Source: JAENVT01 sp039931555 (GTDB lineage: Bacteria; Actinomycetota; Acidimicrobiia; Acidimicrobiales; Ilumatobacteraceae). From it: a stretch of 64,000 bases of DNA. The position numbers and the translations under genes were made by a program. Where the stretch lies: contig JBDTRP010000070.1 in NCBI GenBank assembly GCA_039931555.1, positions 30,188 to 94,187 of the forward strand, in the 5' to 3' direction. Below, in pieces: positions 7,908 through 15,803 of this stretch. The notes beneath the pieces were generated by a model. That model was not told the DNA's origin and did not search any database. It was given only the letters and a program-made list of their open reading frames with translations. Numbering within the stretch: the stretch's first letter is position 1; the number at the start of each line of letters is the position of its first letter.

Positions 7908-8702
7908 TCAGGCCGGGCAGCGGTTCACGTCGGGGGTGCCGACGGTGGGCGGGCACAGCTTGGGATTGAAGGGGGCGAAGTCGCCTTTGCGGTTGTCCCA
8001 GCCCGGCACGACCCAGGCGTGCAGCATCCAGAAGTCGCCGCCAGCGATGTAGGTACCGCCGCAAGCGTCGGGGCCGGACGCCTGCTCGCGCACGACCCAG
8101 CCGTCGACCACGCACAGACCACGGTGCTGGTGCCAGTGGTCGTTGGCGCCCGCAAACCCTTCGGGGATGGTCGCTGACTGCAACGCGTACGAATAGCCCA
8201 CCAAAGCGGCGGGGTCGCGGCGCTCGTCGAACAGGAGCATCGACGGCACCGCGGGGTCGAAGGGTTTGGCGATCTGCGACCACAACACCCAGTGCGTGCC
8301 GATCCCACCGGCCGGTGCGGTCGCACGAACGTAACCGAGTGCGGCCGCCTTGTCTTCGGTGCCGTGGGTCGAGATGGCGTCGCGAGCGGTGTTCCACTGG
8401 GCGGCGAAGATCAGTGCATCAGCCGTACTCAGTGCGACCTCCGGCACGACGTCGGTGTGCGAGTGGTTGGAGTCGGAGGTGGGGATGCCCGCGCCGGTCG
8501 CTCCCAACGACAGGATCGCCTCGGCCTCGCCCGACTGCAACCGGTTCGGCTCGGCGGGCGCGCCCGACACCGGGAAGAAGGTCGCAGGCGGGGCTGACGT
8601 GGTGTCGACCTTGGTGGACGACCGATTGGCGTTGGGGCTGAAACCCATCGACACCACGACCAGCACGCCGACCAGTGCAGCGAACCCCAGCCATCGGCGC
8701 AT
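7908..8702 (-). CDS. Secreted or membrane-anchored protein of unknown function
   Basis: This is a 264-aa protein that I cannot assign to a family. MRRW and a hydrophobic stretch to about residue 22 form a signal peptide or membrane anchor, and a low-complexity linker follows. The C-terminal half contains a compact, aromatic and histidine-rich region (DHWHQHRGLCV, then GGDFWMLHAWVVPGW) with four cysteines. It could bind a metal, but nothing in the sequence proves it. It is transcribed toward tRNA-Arg and divergently from the glycosyltransferase-like gene, with about 200 nt between them. Confidence 0.7.
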   Translation of the reverse strand: MRRWLGFAALVGVLVVVSMGFSPNANRSSTKVDTTSAPPATFFPVSGAPAEPNRLQSGEAEAILSLGATGAGIPTSDSNHSHTDVVPEVALSTADALIFAAQWNTARDAISTHGTEDKAAALGYVRATAPAGGIGTHWVLWSQIAKPFDPAVPSMLLFDERRDPAALVGYSYALQSATIPEGFAGANDHWHQHRGLCVVDGWVVREQASGPDACGGTYIAGGDFWMLHAWVVPGWDNRKGDFAPFNPKLCPPTVGTPDVNRCPA

Positions 8703-8902
8703 TGGTCGTTGATACCAAGGGACCCGGAAGATGTCAAGGCAGCGCGCGGCCGAGGACTGAGCCCGCGCCGGCGTCGAGGCCGACTGCGACGAAACAAATC
8801 ATGATTCGAGGCATAAGGTGACGTCGATCGAGGTATCCATCCGATGATGATCTCCCCCTCTCGTGCCAACGTTGTTGAAGGCGGGCGCCGAATTGCAGAC
8901 CC

Positions 8903-10477
8903 ATGACGCTCCTCGCCGAGGCACCTCGCGACGACGCTGAGCTCCCCGTCGTCGCCCAGCCGGCGAGCGTCGACCGGTTCCCGACGCGCCTCGTCGCCGT
9001 CGCGGTTTTGGCGTCGCTCGCACTGCGGATCCGCTTCATCACCACCTCACTGAGCTCCGACGAGGGTGGATACCTCGCCGTCGCCCGAGCCTGGGCATCG
9101 GGCAAGTCGTTGTACGGCCAGGCGTGGGTCGATCGACCTCAAGGTTTGCTACTGCTGTTTCGAACGTGGGACAGGCTGACGGGTGGCTCGCCTGCGGCGA
9201 TCCGCACCATGGCGATGCTGTTCGGATGCCTCGCCGTGGTGGCCGTCGCGTCTGCGGTGTTCGCGATCGCCGGGTCCCGCGCCGCAGCGGTCGCAGCGAT
9301 GCTCGTTGCGGTCGCTTCGGCCAATGCGCGCATCGAAGGGTTCATCGCCAACGGCGAACTGTTGGCCGGGGCTGTGGCGGCGGCCGGTGTCGCCGCGGCG
9401 TGCGCCTACATGTTCCGCAACCGTGGCCGGTCGTGGTTGTTCGTCAGCGGTCTGCTCGCCGGGTGCGCGATGTCACTCAAGCAGTCGGGCTTCGATGGCT
9501 TCCTTGCCGTGTTCGTGTGCCTGGTCATCGGCGGCTTCACCCGTGAGCGCCCGTGGCGGGAGGTGTGGCGCGAATGCATGACGTACGTGTCGGGGCTCGC
9601 TCTGGTGCTGGCAGCACTCGTGGTGCACGGCGTGACGCTGGGGTTCAGCGCGTGGTGGTACGCCATTGCCGGGTACCGGCTGGGTGGGCTCAACGCGTCG
9701 GATGCCGACTGGCACCGCTTCGGTATCACGGCGCAGATCGCTGCACCGACGATCGTGCCGTTGATCGGTGCTGCGATCGTCGGCGTCGTCGTGTGGCTGG
9801 TCCGCAGCCGGCGGATCACGCGGTCCCGGGTCTTGCTTCCTGCGTGGATCTGCTTCGCCACGCTGGCGTTCCTGACCGGTGGATTGTTCCACCGGCACTA
9901 CTGGGTCACGCTGACCTTCCCACTCGCTGCCGCCGCGGGCGTTGCAATCGCCACGGGCATGGGCAGAAGGCGCCCGGCCGGCCTGTTGGTCGTCGTCGCC
10001 GGCCTCGTGGCGATTCCGTCGGTGATCAGCACAGCCGATGTCATGGTGCTCGACCGCGGCGCGGTGGCCATCGTGGCCCACGACGACCCCCGTCTCGTGG
10101 TCGACGAGCGAATCGGTCAGTGGTACCGGGACCACCGAACTCCCGGGTCGACGCTGTTTGCGATGTGCGCAAGTGCCGGCTTGTACGCGGCGGCCGATGC
10201 GATCGCGCCATACCCATACCTGTGGCTCGACGGGGTGCAGCATGGCAGGGATGCGCAGACGAAGCTCGTCGAGCTCTTCGTCGGTGACGACGCCCCGACG
10301 TTCGTCGCAATGTACGGAGCCGCCAACGAGTGCAATCCGTCGGGTGCCGTCACCGAGTTGCTGAACCGGCGGTACGTCACGCGTGAGATCGTCCGCGGCG
10401 CCGTCGTGCTGATGCGACGCGACCTGGCTCCGAGCGGGCTGCCATCGGGTCGACGGGCGTTCCCGAGGCTGACCTAG
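8903..10477 (+). CDS. GT39/ArnT-like polytopic membrane glycosyltransferase
   Basis: This 524-aa integral membrane protein has about 10-11 hydrophobic segments up to roughly residue 380, then a soluble C-terminal domain. After the first helix comes TTSLSSDEGGYLAVA. An acidic D-E pair in the first extracytoplasmic loop is the catalytic signature of GT-C enzymes that use polyprenyl-phosphate sugars (PMT, ArnT). DRPQGLLLLF then matches the usual P-P-L segment. The acceptor is unknown. ATG at 8903 is the first in-frame start after the 200-nt divergent region. Confidence 0.75.
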   Translation: MTLLAEAPRDDAELPVVAQPASVDRFPTRLVAVAVLASLALRIRFITTSLSSDEGGYLAVARAWASGKSLYGQAWVDRPQGLLLLFRTWDRLTGGSPAAIRTMAMLFGCLAVVAVASAVFAIAGSRAAAVAAMLVAVASANARIEGFIANGELLAGAVAAAGVAAACAYMFRNRGRSWLFVSGLLAGCAMSLKQSGFDGFLAVFVCLVIGGFTRERPWREVWRECMTYVSGLALVLAALVVHGVTLGFSAWWYAIAGYRLGGLNASDADWHRFGITAQIAAPTIVPLIGAAIVGVVVWLVRSRRITRSRVLLPAWICFATLAFLTGGLFHRHYWVTLTFPLAAAAGVAIATGMGRRRPAGLLVVVAGLVAIPSVISTADVMVLDRGAVAIVAHDDPRLVVDERIGQWYRDHRTPGSTLFAMCASAGLYAAADAIAPYPYLWLDGVQHGRDAQTKLVELFVGDDAPTFVAMYGAANECNPSGAVTELLNRRYVTREIVRGAVVLMRRDLAPSGLPSGRRAFPRLT

Positions 10478-10515
10478 AGTTCGGCTCTCATCACGTTCGA
10501 CAACCGGAGGCACGC

Positions 10516-10974
10516 ATGGCACTGACCACTCAGACGATGACCGACGAGCAACGCAAATCGGTGGCTATCGAATACCTGAAGGCGTTCGACAACGGTGGGG
10601 TCACCTCGACCGGTGGAAGCATCCTGGATCTGTTCGCCGACGACGCCCAGGTCTATTTCCCGAAGTGGGGCCTGGCCAATGGCAAGGACGAGATCGGCAA
10701 GCTGTTCGGCGATGTCGGCGCCACCCTGAAGGGCATCACCCATCACTTCTCGCACTTCAACTGGATCTTCTCCGGTAGCGACACGCTCGTCGCCGAGGGC
10801 ACCAGTCACGGCGAGCACCAGGACGGGCCATGGCGCGCCGGCGCACCCGAATCGGGGGCCGGTCGCTGGTGCGACGTGTTCGAGATCCGCGACTGGAAGA
10901 TCCAGCGCGTCTTCATCTACCTCGATCCCGACTATGCCGGAAAAGACATCGCCCGTTATCCCTGGCTGAGCTAG
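10516..10974 (+). CDS. SnoaL-like / NTF2-fold protein
   Basis: This is a 152-aa soluble protein with CCGGAGGCACGC just before the ATG. The layout is typical of the SnoaL-like NTF2 fold: an N-terminal helix (VAIEYLKAFDNGG), ILDLFADDAQVYFP, LANGKDEIGKLFG, and C-terminal strands ending in IQRVFIYLDPDYAGKD. Such proteins are small cyclases, isomerases or ligand-binding proteins, and the substrate cannot be read from sequence. It stands alone between genes on the same strand. Confidence 0.75.
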   Translation: MALTTQTMTDEQRKSVAIEYLKAFDNGGVTSTGGSILDLFADDAQVYFPKWGLANGKDEIGKLFGDVGATLKGITHHFSHFNWIFSGSDTLVAEGTSHGEHQDGPWRAGAPESGAGRWCDVFEIRDWKIQRVFIYLDPDYAGKDIARYPWLS

Positions 10975-11076
10975 GCCTTCCAGGCCGACGCGGGCCGATG
11001 CTCGTTTGCTCGTGCTCCCTGACGGGTATTGGTCTGGCTACGGAGCCGTGCTCCGGTAGAAGCAGGGAGGGCCAGC

Positions 11077-11922
11077 GTGCCACAGGAACCAATTCTCGAA
11101 CCGGGTGCGGTTGATCCGGTCTATGTCGTGCCGGCCACGACGCCGCTCGAGCCCGTGGCCGCGTACGAGCCGACGCGGGTCATTCCCCAGGTCCCGTACC
11201 AGGCCGTTGTCCCCCCAACCGTTCAGCCAGTGGCGCCGATCGCCACCGGCCCGATGTACGTCGACGACCGCCGGCAGGCGTGGCCGTATCTCGTCGCAGT
11301 GCTCGCGCTGATCGTCGGCGGCCTGATCGGCTTCCTCATTGGCGACGGTCGTCACCCCAACACGACGAGCGTCACATCCAACACGCAGCCCTTCGGCTCG
11401 ACGGTCGACTCCACCGCCACCTCCGCCGCGGATCTGCAGAACCAGGTCGACCTGCTCACTGCTGCGCAGACACAAGCGGCACAAGACCTCGCTGACGCGC
11501 AGGCGTCCCTGGCGCAGGCACAGGCGGAGCGCGACGCCCTGGCCGCACAGGTCGGCACTGCCGGCGGTGCAACCACCGGCCTCCAGGCCGATCTCGATGC
11601 CAGCAAGGCCCAGGTGGCCAAGTTACAGGCCGACCTCGACGCCGCCAACGCCACGTTGGCCCAGACCCAAGCGTCGCTGAAGACCTTGCAGGGGCAGTTG
11701 GACACAGCGAATGCGACATTGGCCGCATTGCATCCCACGCCGCTGGCCAACTACGTGAACGGCGACATCTCCAAGGTTCGCGCCGATGCCCAAGCCAACG
11801 GCTGGACCGTGATCGCCGAGCAGGGCACCTCGCCGGGGACCATCGGCACCGTCCTCGAACAGTCCCCAGCACCGAACACGACGATGGTGGCCGGCTCGGT
11901 GATCTTCGTGAAGTACAAGTAG
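11077..11922 (+). CDS. Membrane-anchored coiled-coil protein with C-terminal PASTA domain
   Basis: This is a 281-aa protein. GTG at 11077 has CAGGGAGGG upstream and is preferred over an in-frame start at 11029. A proline-rich cytoplasmic N-terminus precedes one membrane helix (about residues 69-90), then a long Ala/Gln/Asp-rich heptad region (about 119-220) predicted as coiled coil. The last ~58 residues form a single PASTA-like module (VRADAQANGWTV, then VLEQSPAPNTTM and a terminal VIFVKY), which in other proteins binds muropeptides or beta-lactams. A role at the cell wall is likely but unproven. Confidence 0.8.
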   Translation: MPQEPILEPGAVDPVYVVPATTPLEPVAAYEPTRVIPQVPYQAVVPPTVQPVAPIATGPMYVDDRRQAWPYLVAVLALIVGGLIGFLIGDGRHPNTTSVTSNTQPFGSTVDSTATSAADLQNQVDLLTAAQTQAAQDLADAQASLAQAQAERDALAAQVGTAGGATTGLQADLDASKAQVAKLQADLDAANATLAQTQASLKTLQGQLDTANATLAALHPTPLANYVNGDISKVRADAQANGWTVIAEQGTSPGTIGTVLEQSPAPNTTMVAGSVIFVKYK

Positions 11923-11978
11923 CCGCGTCCGCTCCGATGCATTCGGGAGTCGGGCCGGCTGGCCGGACGCGGGCCCGG

Positions 11979-12869
11979 CTAGCGCACCCGGACGGCGGCT
12001 TGCGGGTCGGGGCGGCCGTGGCACTCGGGGTGCAGGATCGAGGCGAAGGCCTCGACCCCGTCGACGACCCGAGGGCTGGGACGCACGACGAAGGCGTCGG
12101 CATCGACGGCCCAGACTTCGGCACCGGCGGGCAGCATGCCGCGGGCCACGACCTGCTCCGCCAACTCCGTGGAACCGGCAAGGCGGAACCCACACGGCGC
12201 GACGATCACGACCTCGGCGGCGCATGCGGCGATCTCGTCCCACGTCGCACCCTGCGAGTTCCGACCGGGCCGTCCCATCACCGATCGACCGCCCGCGGCG
12301 GCGATCATGTCGGGCACCCAATGGCCGTCGGTGAAGGCGGGATCGGTCCATTCCAGCAACAGCGTCGGGCGAGGCATCACGCCGTCGAGCTTGGCGGCAA
12401 CCGCGGCCAACCGATCACGACGCTCCTGCACGATCACGTTCGCCTCCGCAGTCGTGCCGGTGAGCTCGCCGACCAGGCGGACCGAGTCGATCACCTCGTC
12501 GAGCGTCATCGGGTCGAGCGTCAGGATCTCCGCGTGACACCCGAGGAAGGCGATCGCATCGTCGACCTTGGTCACATCGACCGCGCAGACGGCGCACAGG
12601 TCCTGGGTCACGACCAGCGTCGGATCGAGGTCGGCGAACGCGTTGCGGTCGAGGCGGTACAAGTCCTCGCCGGCCGCCATCCGCTGCTTCACGACGGCGT
12701 CGATCTCGGCGGGTGTCAGCCCTTCGGGTAGTGCCGATGTCGACACGATCCGCTTCGAGCGCGCCTCGGGCGGGAAGTCGCACTCGAAGGTCACACCGAC
12801 CACCGCGTCGCCGAGTCCGAGCTGGAACAGGATCTCCGTCGCCGATGGCAGGAGGGACAGGATGCGCAT
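11979..12869 (-). CDS. BtuF-like cobalamin-binding protein without a signal peptide
   Basis: This 296-aa protein has the TroA/periplasmic-binding fold. It starts MRILSLLPSATEILFQLGLG, typical of the BtuF-like group, then has GVTFECDFPP, VTQDLCAVCAV and LLEWTDPAFTDGHWVPDM. Close relatives are annotated as cobalamin-binding proteins. No signal peptide or lipobox precedes the domain, so it is probably cytoplasmic, and no permease or ATPase genes are adjacent. It may therefore not belong to an ABC importer. It is divergent from the cupredoxin gene, with 183 nt between them. Confidence 0.75.
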   Translation of the reverse strand: MRILSLLPSATEILFQLGLGDAVVGVTFECDFPPEARSKRIVSTSALPEGLTPAEIDAVVKQRMAAGEDLYRLDRNAFADLDPTLVVTQDLCAVCAVDVTKVDDAIAFLGCHAEILTLDPMTLDEVIDSVRLVGELTGTTAEANVIVQERRDRLAAVAAKLDGVMPRPTLLLEWTDPAFTDGHWVPDMIAAAGGRSVMGRPGRNSQGATWDEIAACAAEVVIVAPCGFRLAGSTELAEQVVARGMLPAGAEVWAVDADAFVVRPSPRVVDGVEAFASILHPECHGRPDPQAAVRVR

Positions 12870-12994
12870 GCGTTTCGATGCTAGGCGACGCCCACGAACG
12901 CCTCTGATGAAGGCCCGATGACTTAAGCCGCTGGGCCCAGGAGCAGGACGTTCGGCTCAGACCAGCGACCCGAAGACTTGCAGGCAGACAGCAC

Positions 12995-13010
12995 TGTTTG
13001 GTGCCAAACA
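12995..13010. promoter_or_regulatory. Perfect palindrome upstream of the five-cupredoxin gene
   Basis: TGTTTGG and CCAAACA are perfect 7-bp arms with a 2-nt centre, 42 nt before the start at 13053. This is a likely operator for a dimeric regulator or part of the promoter. The regulator is unknown. Confidence 0.4.
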
Positions 13011-13052
13011 ATCTCCGTACCGTGCAATACAGCAGAACCGGAGGGAACTGAG

Positions 13053-15137
13053 ATGAACGCAGCAACACCAACCCACACGAAGGTACGGGCTCACCGAGTG
13101 GGAAAGATCCCGGCGCTCGTCGCCATCGTCGTCGCCGTCGTCTTGTCCGTCCTCGGTGTCGGCGTCGTCGCCAATGCGGCCGACCAGGTCGGCATCAGCA
13201 TCACCGACACCTTGAGCCCAGCGAGCGTGACCATCCACGCCGGCGCCACCGTCACCTGGACCAACAACGACAGCCAGCAGCACGAGCTGCGGTCGACAGG
13301 CGGGCCGACCCAGTTCCGCACCAGCACCCTCGACGCCGGGCAGACCGCCTCGGTCACGTTCTCGACCGTGGGCACATACACCTACGTCGACCACCGCAAC
13401 GATCAGGTGGCGGCGTACCACGGCACGATCGTCGTCACCAACGACGCCGCTCCGGTCACCGCACCGCCCGCAACAACTCCCGGACCCGCACCGGCACCAA
13501 CGGCACCCGCCACGGCCTCCATCCACCTCGCCGGCGCGAGGTTTGCACCCGCGTCGGCCACCGTCGCCGTCGGCGGCACGGTGACGTGGACGAACGATGA
13601 CGGCTCGAAGCACACGGTCACGGCCGACAACGCAGCCTTCGACAGTGGCACGCTGAACGCCGGCGCAACATTCGCACACACCTTCACCGCCGCCGGCACC
13701 TACGCCTACGGCTGCGACTTCCACGGCAACATGCGCGGCACGATCATCGTGCTCGCCGCGGGCACCACCACACCGCCGCCCGCACCGCCCACCACCGTCG
13801 CGCCGGCGCCCCCCACCATCACACCGCCGGCGGGTCCCCCGGCAGCGCCCGCTCCCCCAGCGGCGCCGGGCGCTGCCGTCACCAACGTGTCGGTGACCAT
13901 CGCCAACAACCTGTTCTCGCCAGCGGCAGTCACGATCGACGCCGGCAGCACGGTGACCTGGGTCAACAACGACACTGTGACGCACACCGCGACCGCTGAC
14001 GACCAGTCGTTCGCCAGCGGACTGGTGAAGAAGAACACGAGCTGGTCGCACACCTTCGCCACGCCGGGGACCTTCACCTACTTCTGCGAGATCCACCCGG
14101 AGATGACCGGCACGGTGATCGCCAATGCGCCCGACGGCACCGTCCCGGCAGGGGCTCCCGCAGCGGCACCCAGTGCCGCAACGACCGCTGCTGCAACAGC
14201 GGCCGCCACCAGCTCCACCGCCGGTTCGACGGCCTCGGCCGGTGCCGCCGCCGGCACGGTCACGATCAGCGACGCCGGCTTCGCACCGGCCAGCTTCCGG
14301 GTCGCGGTCGGGGGCACGGTGACGTTCGCCAACAACGGCAAGGCGATGCACACGGTGACCGCCGGCGGCGGATCGTTCGACAGCGACATGATCCGCTCCG
14401 GCGGTACGTGGGCCCACACGTTCACCACGCCGGGATCGTTCGCCTACAACTGCATCCTGCACCCAACCATGCGGGGCACGATCGTGGTCGGCGCAGGTGG
14501 AGGATCGAGTGCCACCCAGGCCGCCAGCGCCAGCCAGGCGGCGGGGGGCACGGCTCAGACCGACTCGACGGCGACCGCGGCGGCAACGAGCGCCGCAGAC
14601 ACGGCCATCCAGCCGGTCAACATCGACGTGGCCGACAATGAGTTCACGCCCAACGACGCCACGGTCGCCCAGAGCGGGACCGTGACCTGGAAGCTTGTCG
14701 GAGACGCAGCCCACACGGTGACCGCCGATGACCAGTCGTTCAACTCCGGCTTGCTGAAGCCGGGTGAGAGCTACCAGTACACGTTCACCACGCTCGGATC
14801 GTTCAGCTACGCCTGCCTGGTGCACCCAGGGATGACGGCCACGATCAAGGTGGTCCCGCCCGCCGAGGCAGCCACGGCCCAGCAGGCGGCACCGACGAGC
14901 GGCGGCGCCTCGCAGAGGCAGCCAGCGGCCGGCCAGCCCACCGCAACAGCCACAACGGCTCCCGCACCCGCCTCGACACTGTGGGGTGACACCCTCCTCG
15001 GGATCGCCGCAGTGCTGCTGGCGTGCTGCGCCCTCGTGTTCGCCCTCCGGTCGTTCCTCAAGGTCTTGTGCGGCGGCGGCGAAGACACCGAGACGGCGAC
15101 CACATCGACCGACGGATTGACGCCCCACGCGATCTGA
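13053..15137 (+). CDS. Membrane-anchored protein with five cupredoxin domains
   Basis: This is a 694-aa protein. ATG at 13053 is chosen for the GGAGGGA upstream. It has a signal/anchor helix at about residues 18-42 and five plastocyanin-like domains (about 48-129, 154-236, 278-356, 401-479, 521-599), separated by Ala/Pro/Thr linkers, with a C-terminal membrane helix at about 643-671. Domains 2-5 each keep type-1 copper ligands: a His in HT(V/A)TA and a Cys-x2-His-x2-Met loop such as CDFHGNM, CEIHPEM, CILHPTM and CLVHPGM. Domain 1 has YVDHRND instead and lacks the Cys. It could carry electrons or store copper at the cell surface. Confidence 0.9.
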   Translation: MNAATPTHTKVRAHRVGKIPALVAIVVAVVLSVLGVGVVANAADQVGISITDTLSPASVTIHAGATVTWTNNDSQQHELRSTGGPTQFRTSTLDAGQTASVTFSTVGTYTYVDHRNDQVAAYHGTIVVTNDAAPVTAPPATTPGPAPAPTAPATASIHLAGARFAPASATVAVGGTVTWTNDDGSKHTVTADNAAFDSGTLNAGATFAHTFTAAGTYAYGCDFHGNMRGTIIVLAAGTTTPPPAPPTTVAPAPPTITPPAGPPAAPAPPAAPGAAVTNVSVTIANNLFSPAAVTIDAGSTVTWVNNDTVTHTATADDQSFASGLVKKNTSWSHTFATPGTFTYFCEIHPEMTGTVIANAPDGTVPAGAPAAAPSAATTAAATAAATSSTAGSTASAGAAAGTVTISDAGFAPASFRVAVGGTVTFANNGKAMHTVTAGGGSFDSDMIRSGGTWAHTFTTPGSFAYNCILHPTMRGTIVVGAGGGSSATQAASASQAAGGTAQTDSTATAAATSAADTAIQPVNIDVADNEFTPNDATVAQSGTVTWKLVGDAAHTVTADDQSFNSGLLKPGESYQYTFTTLGSFSYACLVHPGMTATIKVVPPAEAATAQQAAPTSGGASQRQPAAGQPTATATTAPAPASTLWGDTLLGIAAVLLACCALVFALRSFLKVLCGGGEDTETATTSTDGLTPHAI

Positions 15138-15151
15138 TCGGGAGGCAGTCG

Positions 15152-15191
15152 GCCTGACCAGGGCTCTAGGGACGGATGACCCTGGTCAGGC
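15152..15191 (+). terminator. Long hairpin after the five-cupredoxin gene
   Basis: GCCTGACCAGGG (15152-15163) and CCCTGGTCAGGC (15180-15191) form a perfect 12-bp stem with a 16-nt loop, 15 nt after the stop. No U-tract follows. Its right half overlaps the DosR-like box at 15169-15182, so the site may serve both functions. Confidence 0.55.
15169..15182 (+). promoter_or_regulatory. DosR-like box 1, upstream of flavodoxin operon
   Basis: GGGAC-GGAT-GACCC fits the GGGAC-N4-GTCCC core of mycobacterial DosR boxes at 9 of 10 palindrome positions. It ends 54 nt before the flavodoxin ATG. That leaves room for a short leader carrying the AAAGGAGAA ribosome site if the transcript starts about 35 nt after the box. 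Confidence 0.5.
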
Positions 15192-15236
15192 GGATTTGCG
15201 CGGACGTACCGTGAAGTTGCGCGAAAGGAGAACGGG

Positions 15237-15803
15237 ATGAAGGCGCTCGTTGTGTACGAATCGATGTTCGGCAACACCCGGCACATCGCCGAGGCGATTG
15301 CTGCAGGCTTGTGCTCGTCGGTCCCGACGGAGGTCGTGCTGGCCCGCGACGCCGGCGACGACGATCTCGAGGGTGTGGGTCTGGTGGTGGTCGGCGGTCC
15401 GACGCACGCATGGGGACTCAGTGGCACGCGCAGCCGCGAAGGCGCGCTCGCCGATGCCGGCAAGCATCCAGACCATCTGCTCGAGACCAAGCCGTTGGGG
15501 CCTGGTGTCCGCGAATGGCTGCACGATCTTCAGCGGCACCACGGCTGCTACGCCGTGGCGTTCGACACCCGGTTCGACAGACCGACGCTGCTCACCGGGT
15601 CTGCGGCGCGAAAGATCCAACGCCGGTTGCACCGTGCCGGGCTCTCGACGCTTGCCGATCCACACAGCTTCGTGGTGTCGGGCATGGCGGGTCCGCTGGC
15701 GCTCGGCGAGATCGAACGAGCGACCCAATGGGGTCAAGCGTTGGGTCGCGTGTACGCCAAGATGACGGCAACCGGGGTGACGCCCGCGAAGATTGCCGGA
15801 TGA
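15237..15803 (+). CDS. Flavodoxin-domain protein
   Basis: This 188-aa protein has the flavodoxin fold. ALVVYESMFGNTRHIAEAI is the FMN phosphate-binding loop, VVVGGPTHAWGLS is the second FMN loop, and a helical C-terminal extension follows. It probably binds FMN and carries electrons or acts in protoporphyrinogen-type redox. AAAGGAGAA precedes the ATG. It is the first gene of a three-gene unit (4-nt overlap with the next gene) and sits behind DosR-like box 1. Confidence 0.85.
   Translation: MKALVVYESMFGNTRHIAEAIAAGLCSSVPTEVVLARDAGDDDLEGVGLVVVGGPTHAWGLSGTRSREGALADAGKHPDHLLETKPLGPGVREWLHDLQRHHGCYAVAFDTRFDRPTLLTGSAARKIQRRLHRAGLSTLADPHSFVVSGMAGPLALGEIERATQWGQALGRVYAKMTATGVTPAKIAG

Noticed and set aside
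12957..15128. 723-aa minus-strand open frame
   Set aside because: It is fully antisense to the five-cupredoxin gene, composed of Arg/Gly/Cys-rich low-complexity sequence, and has no domain. The plus frame has a ribosome site, signal and clear copper motifs.
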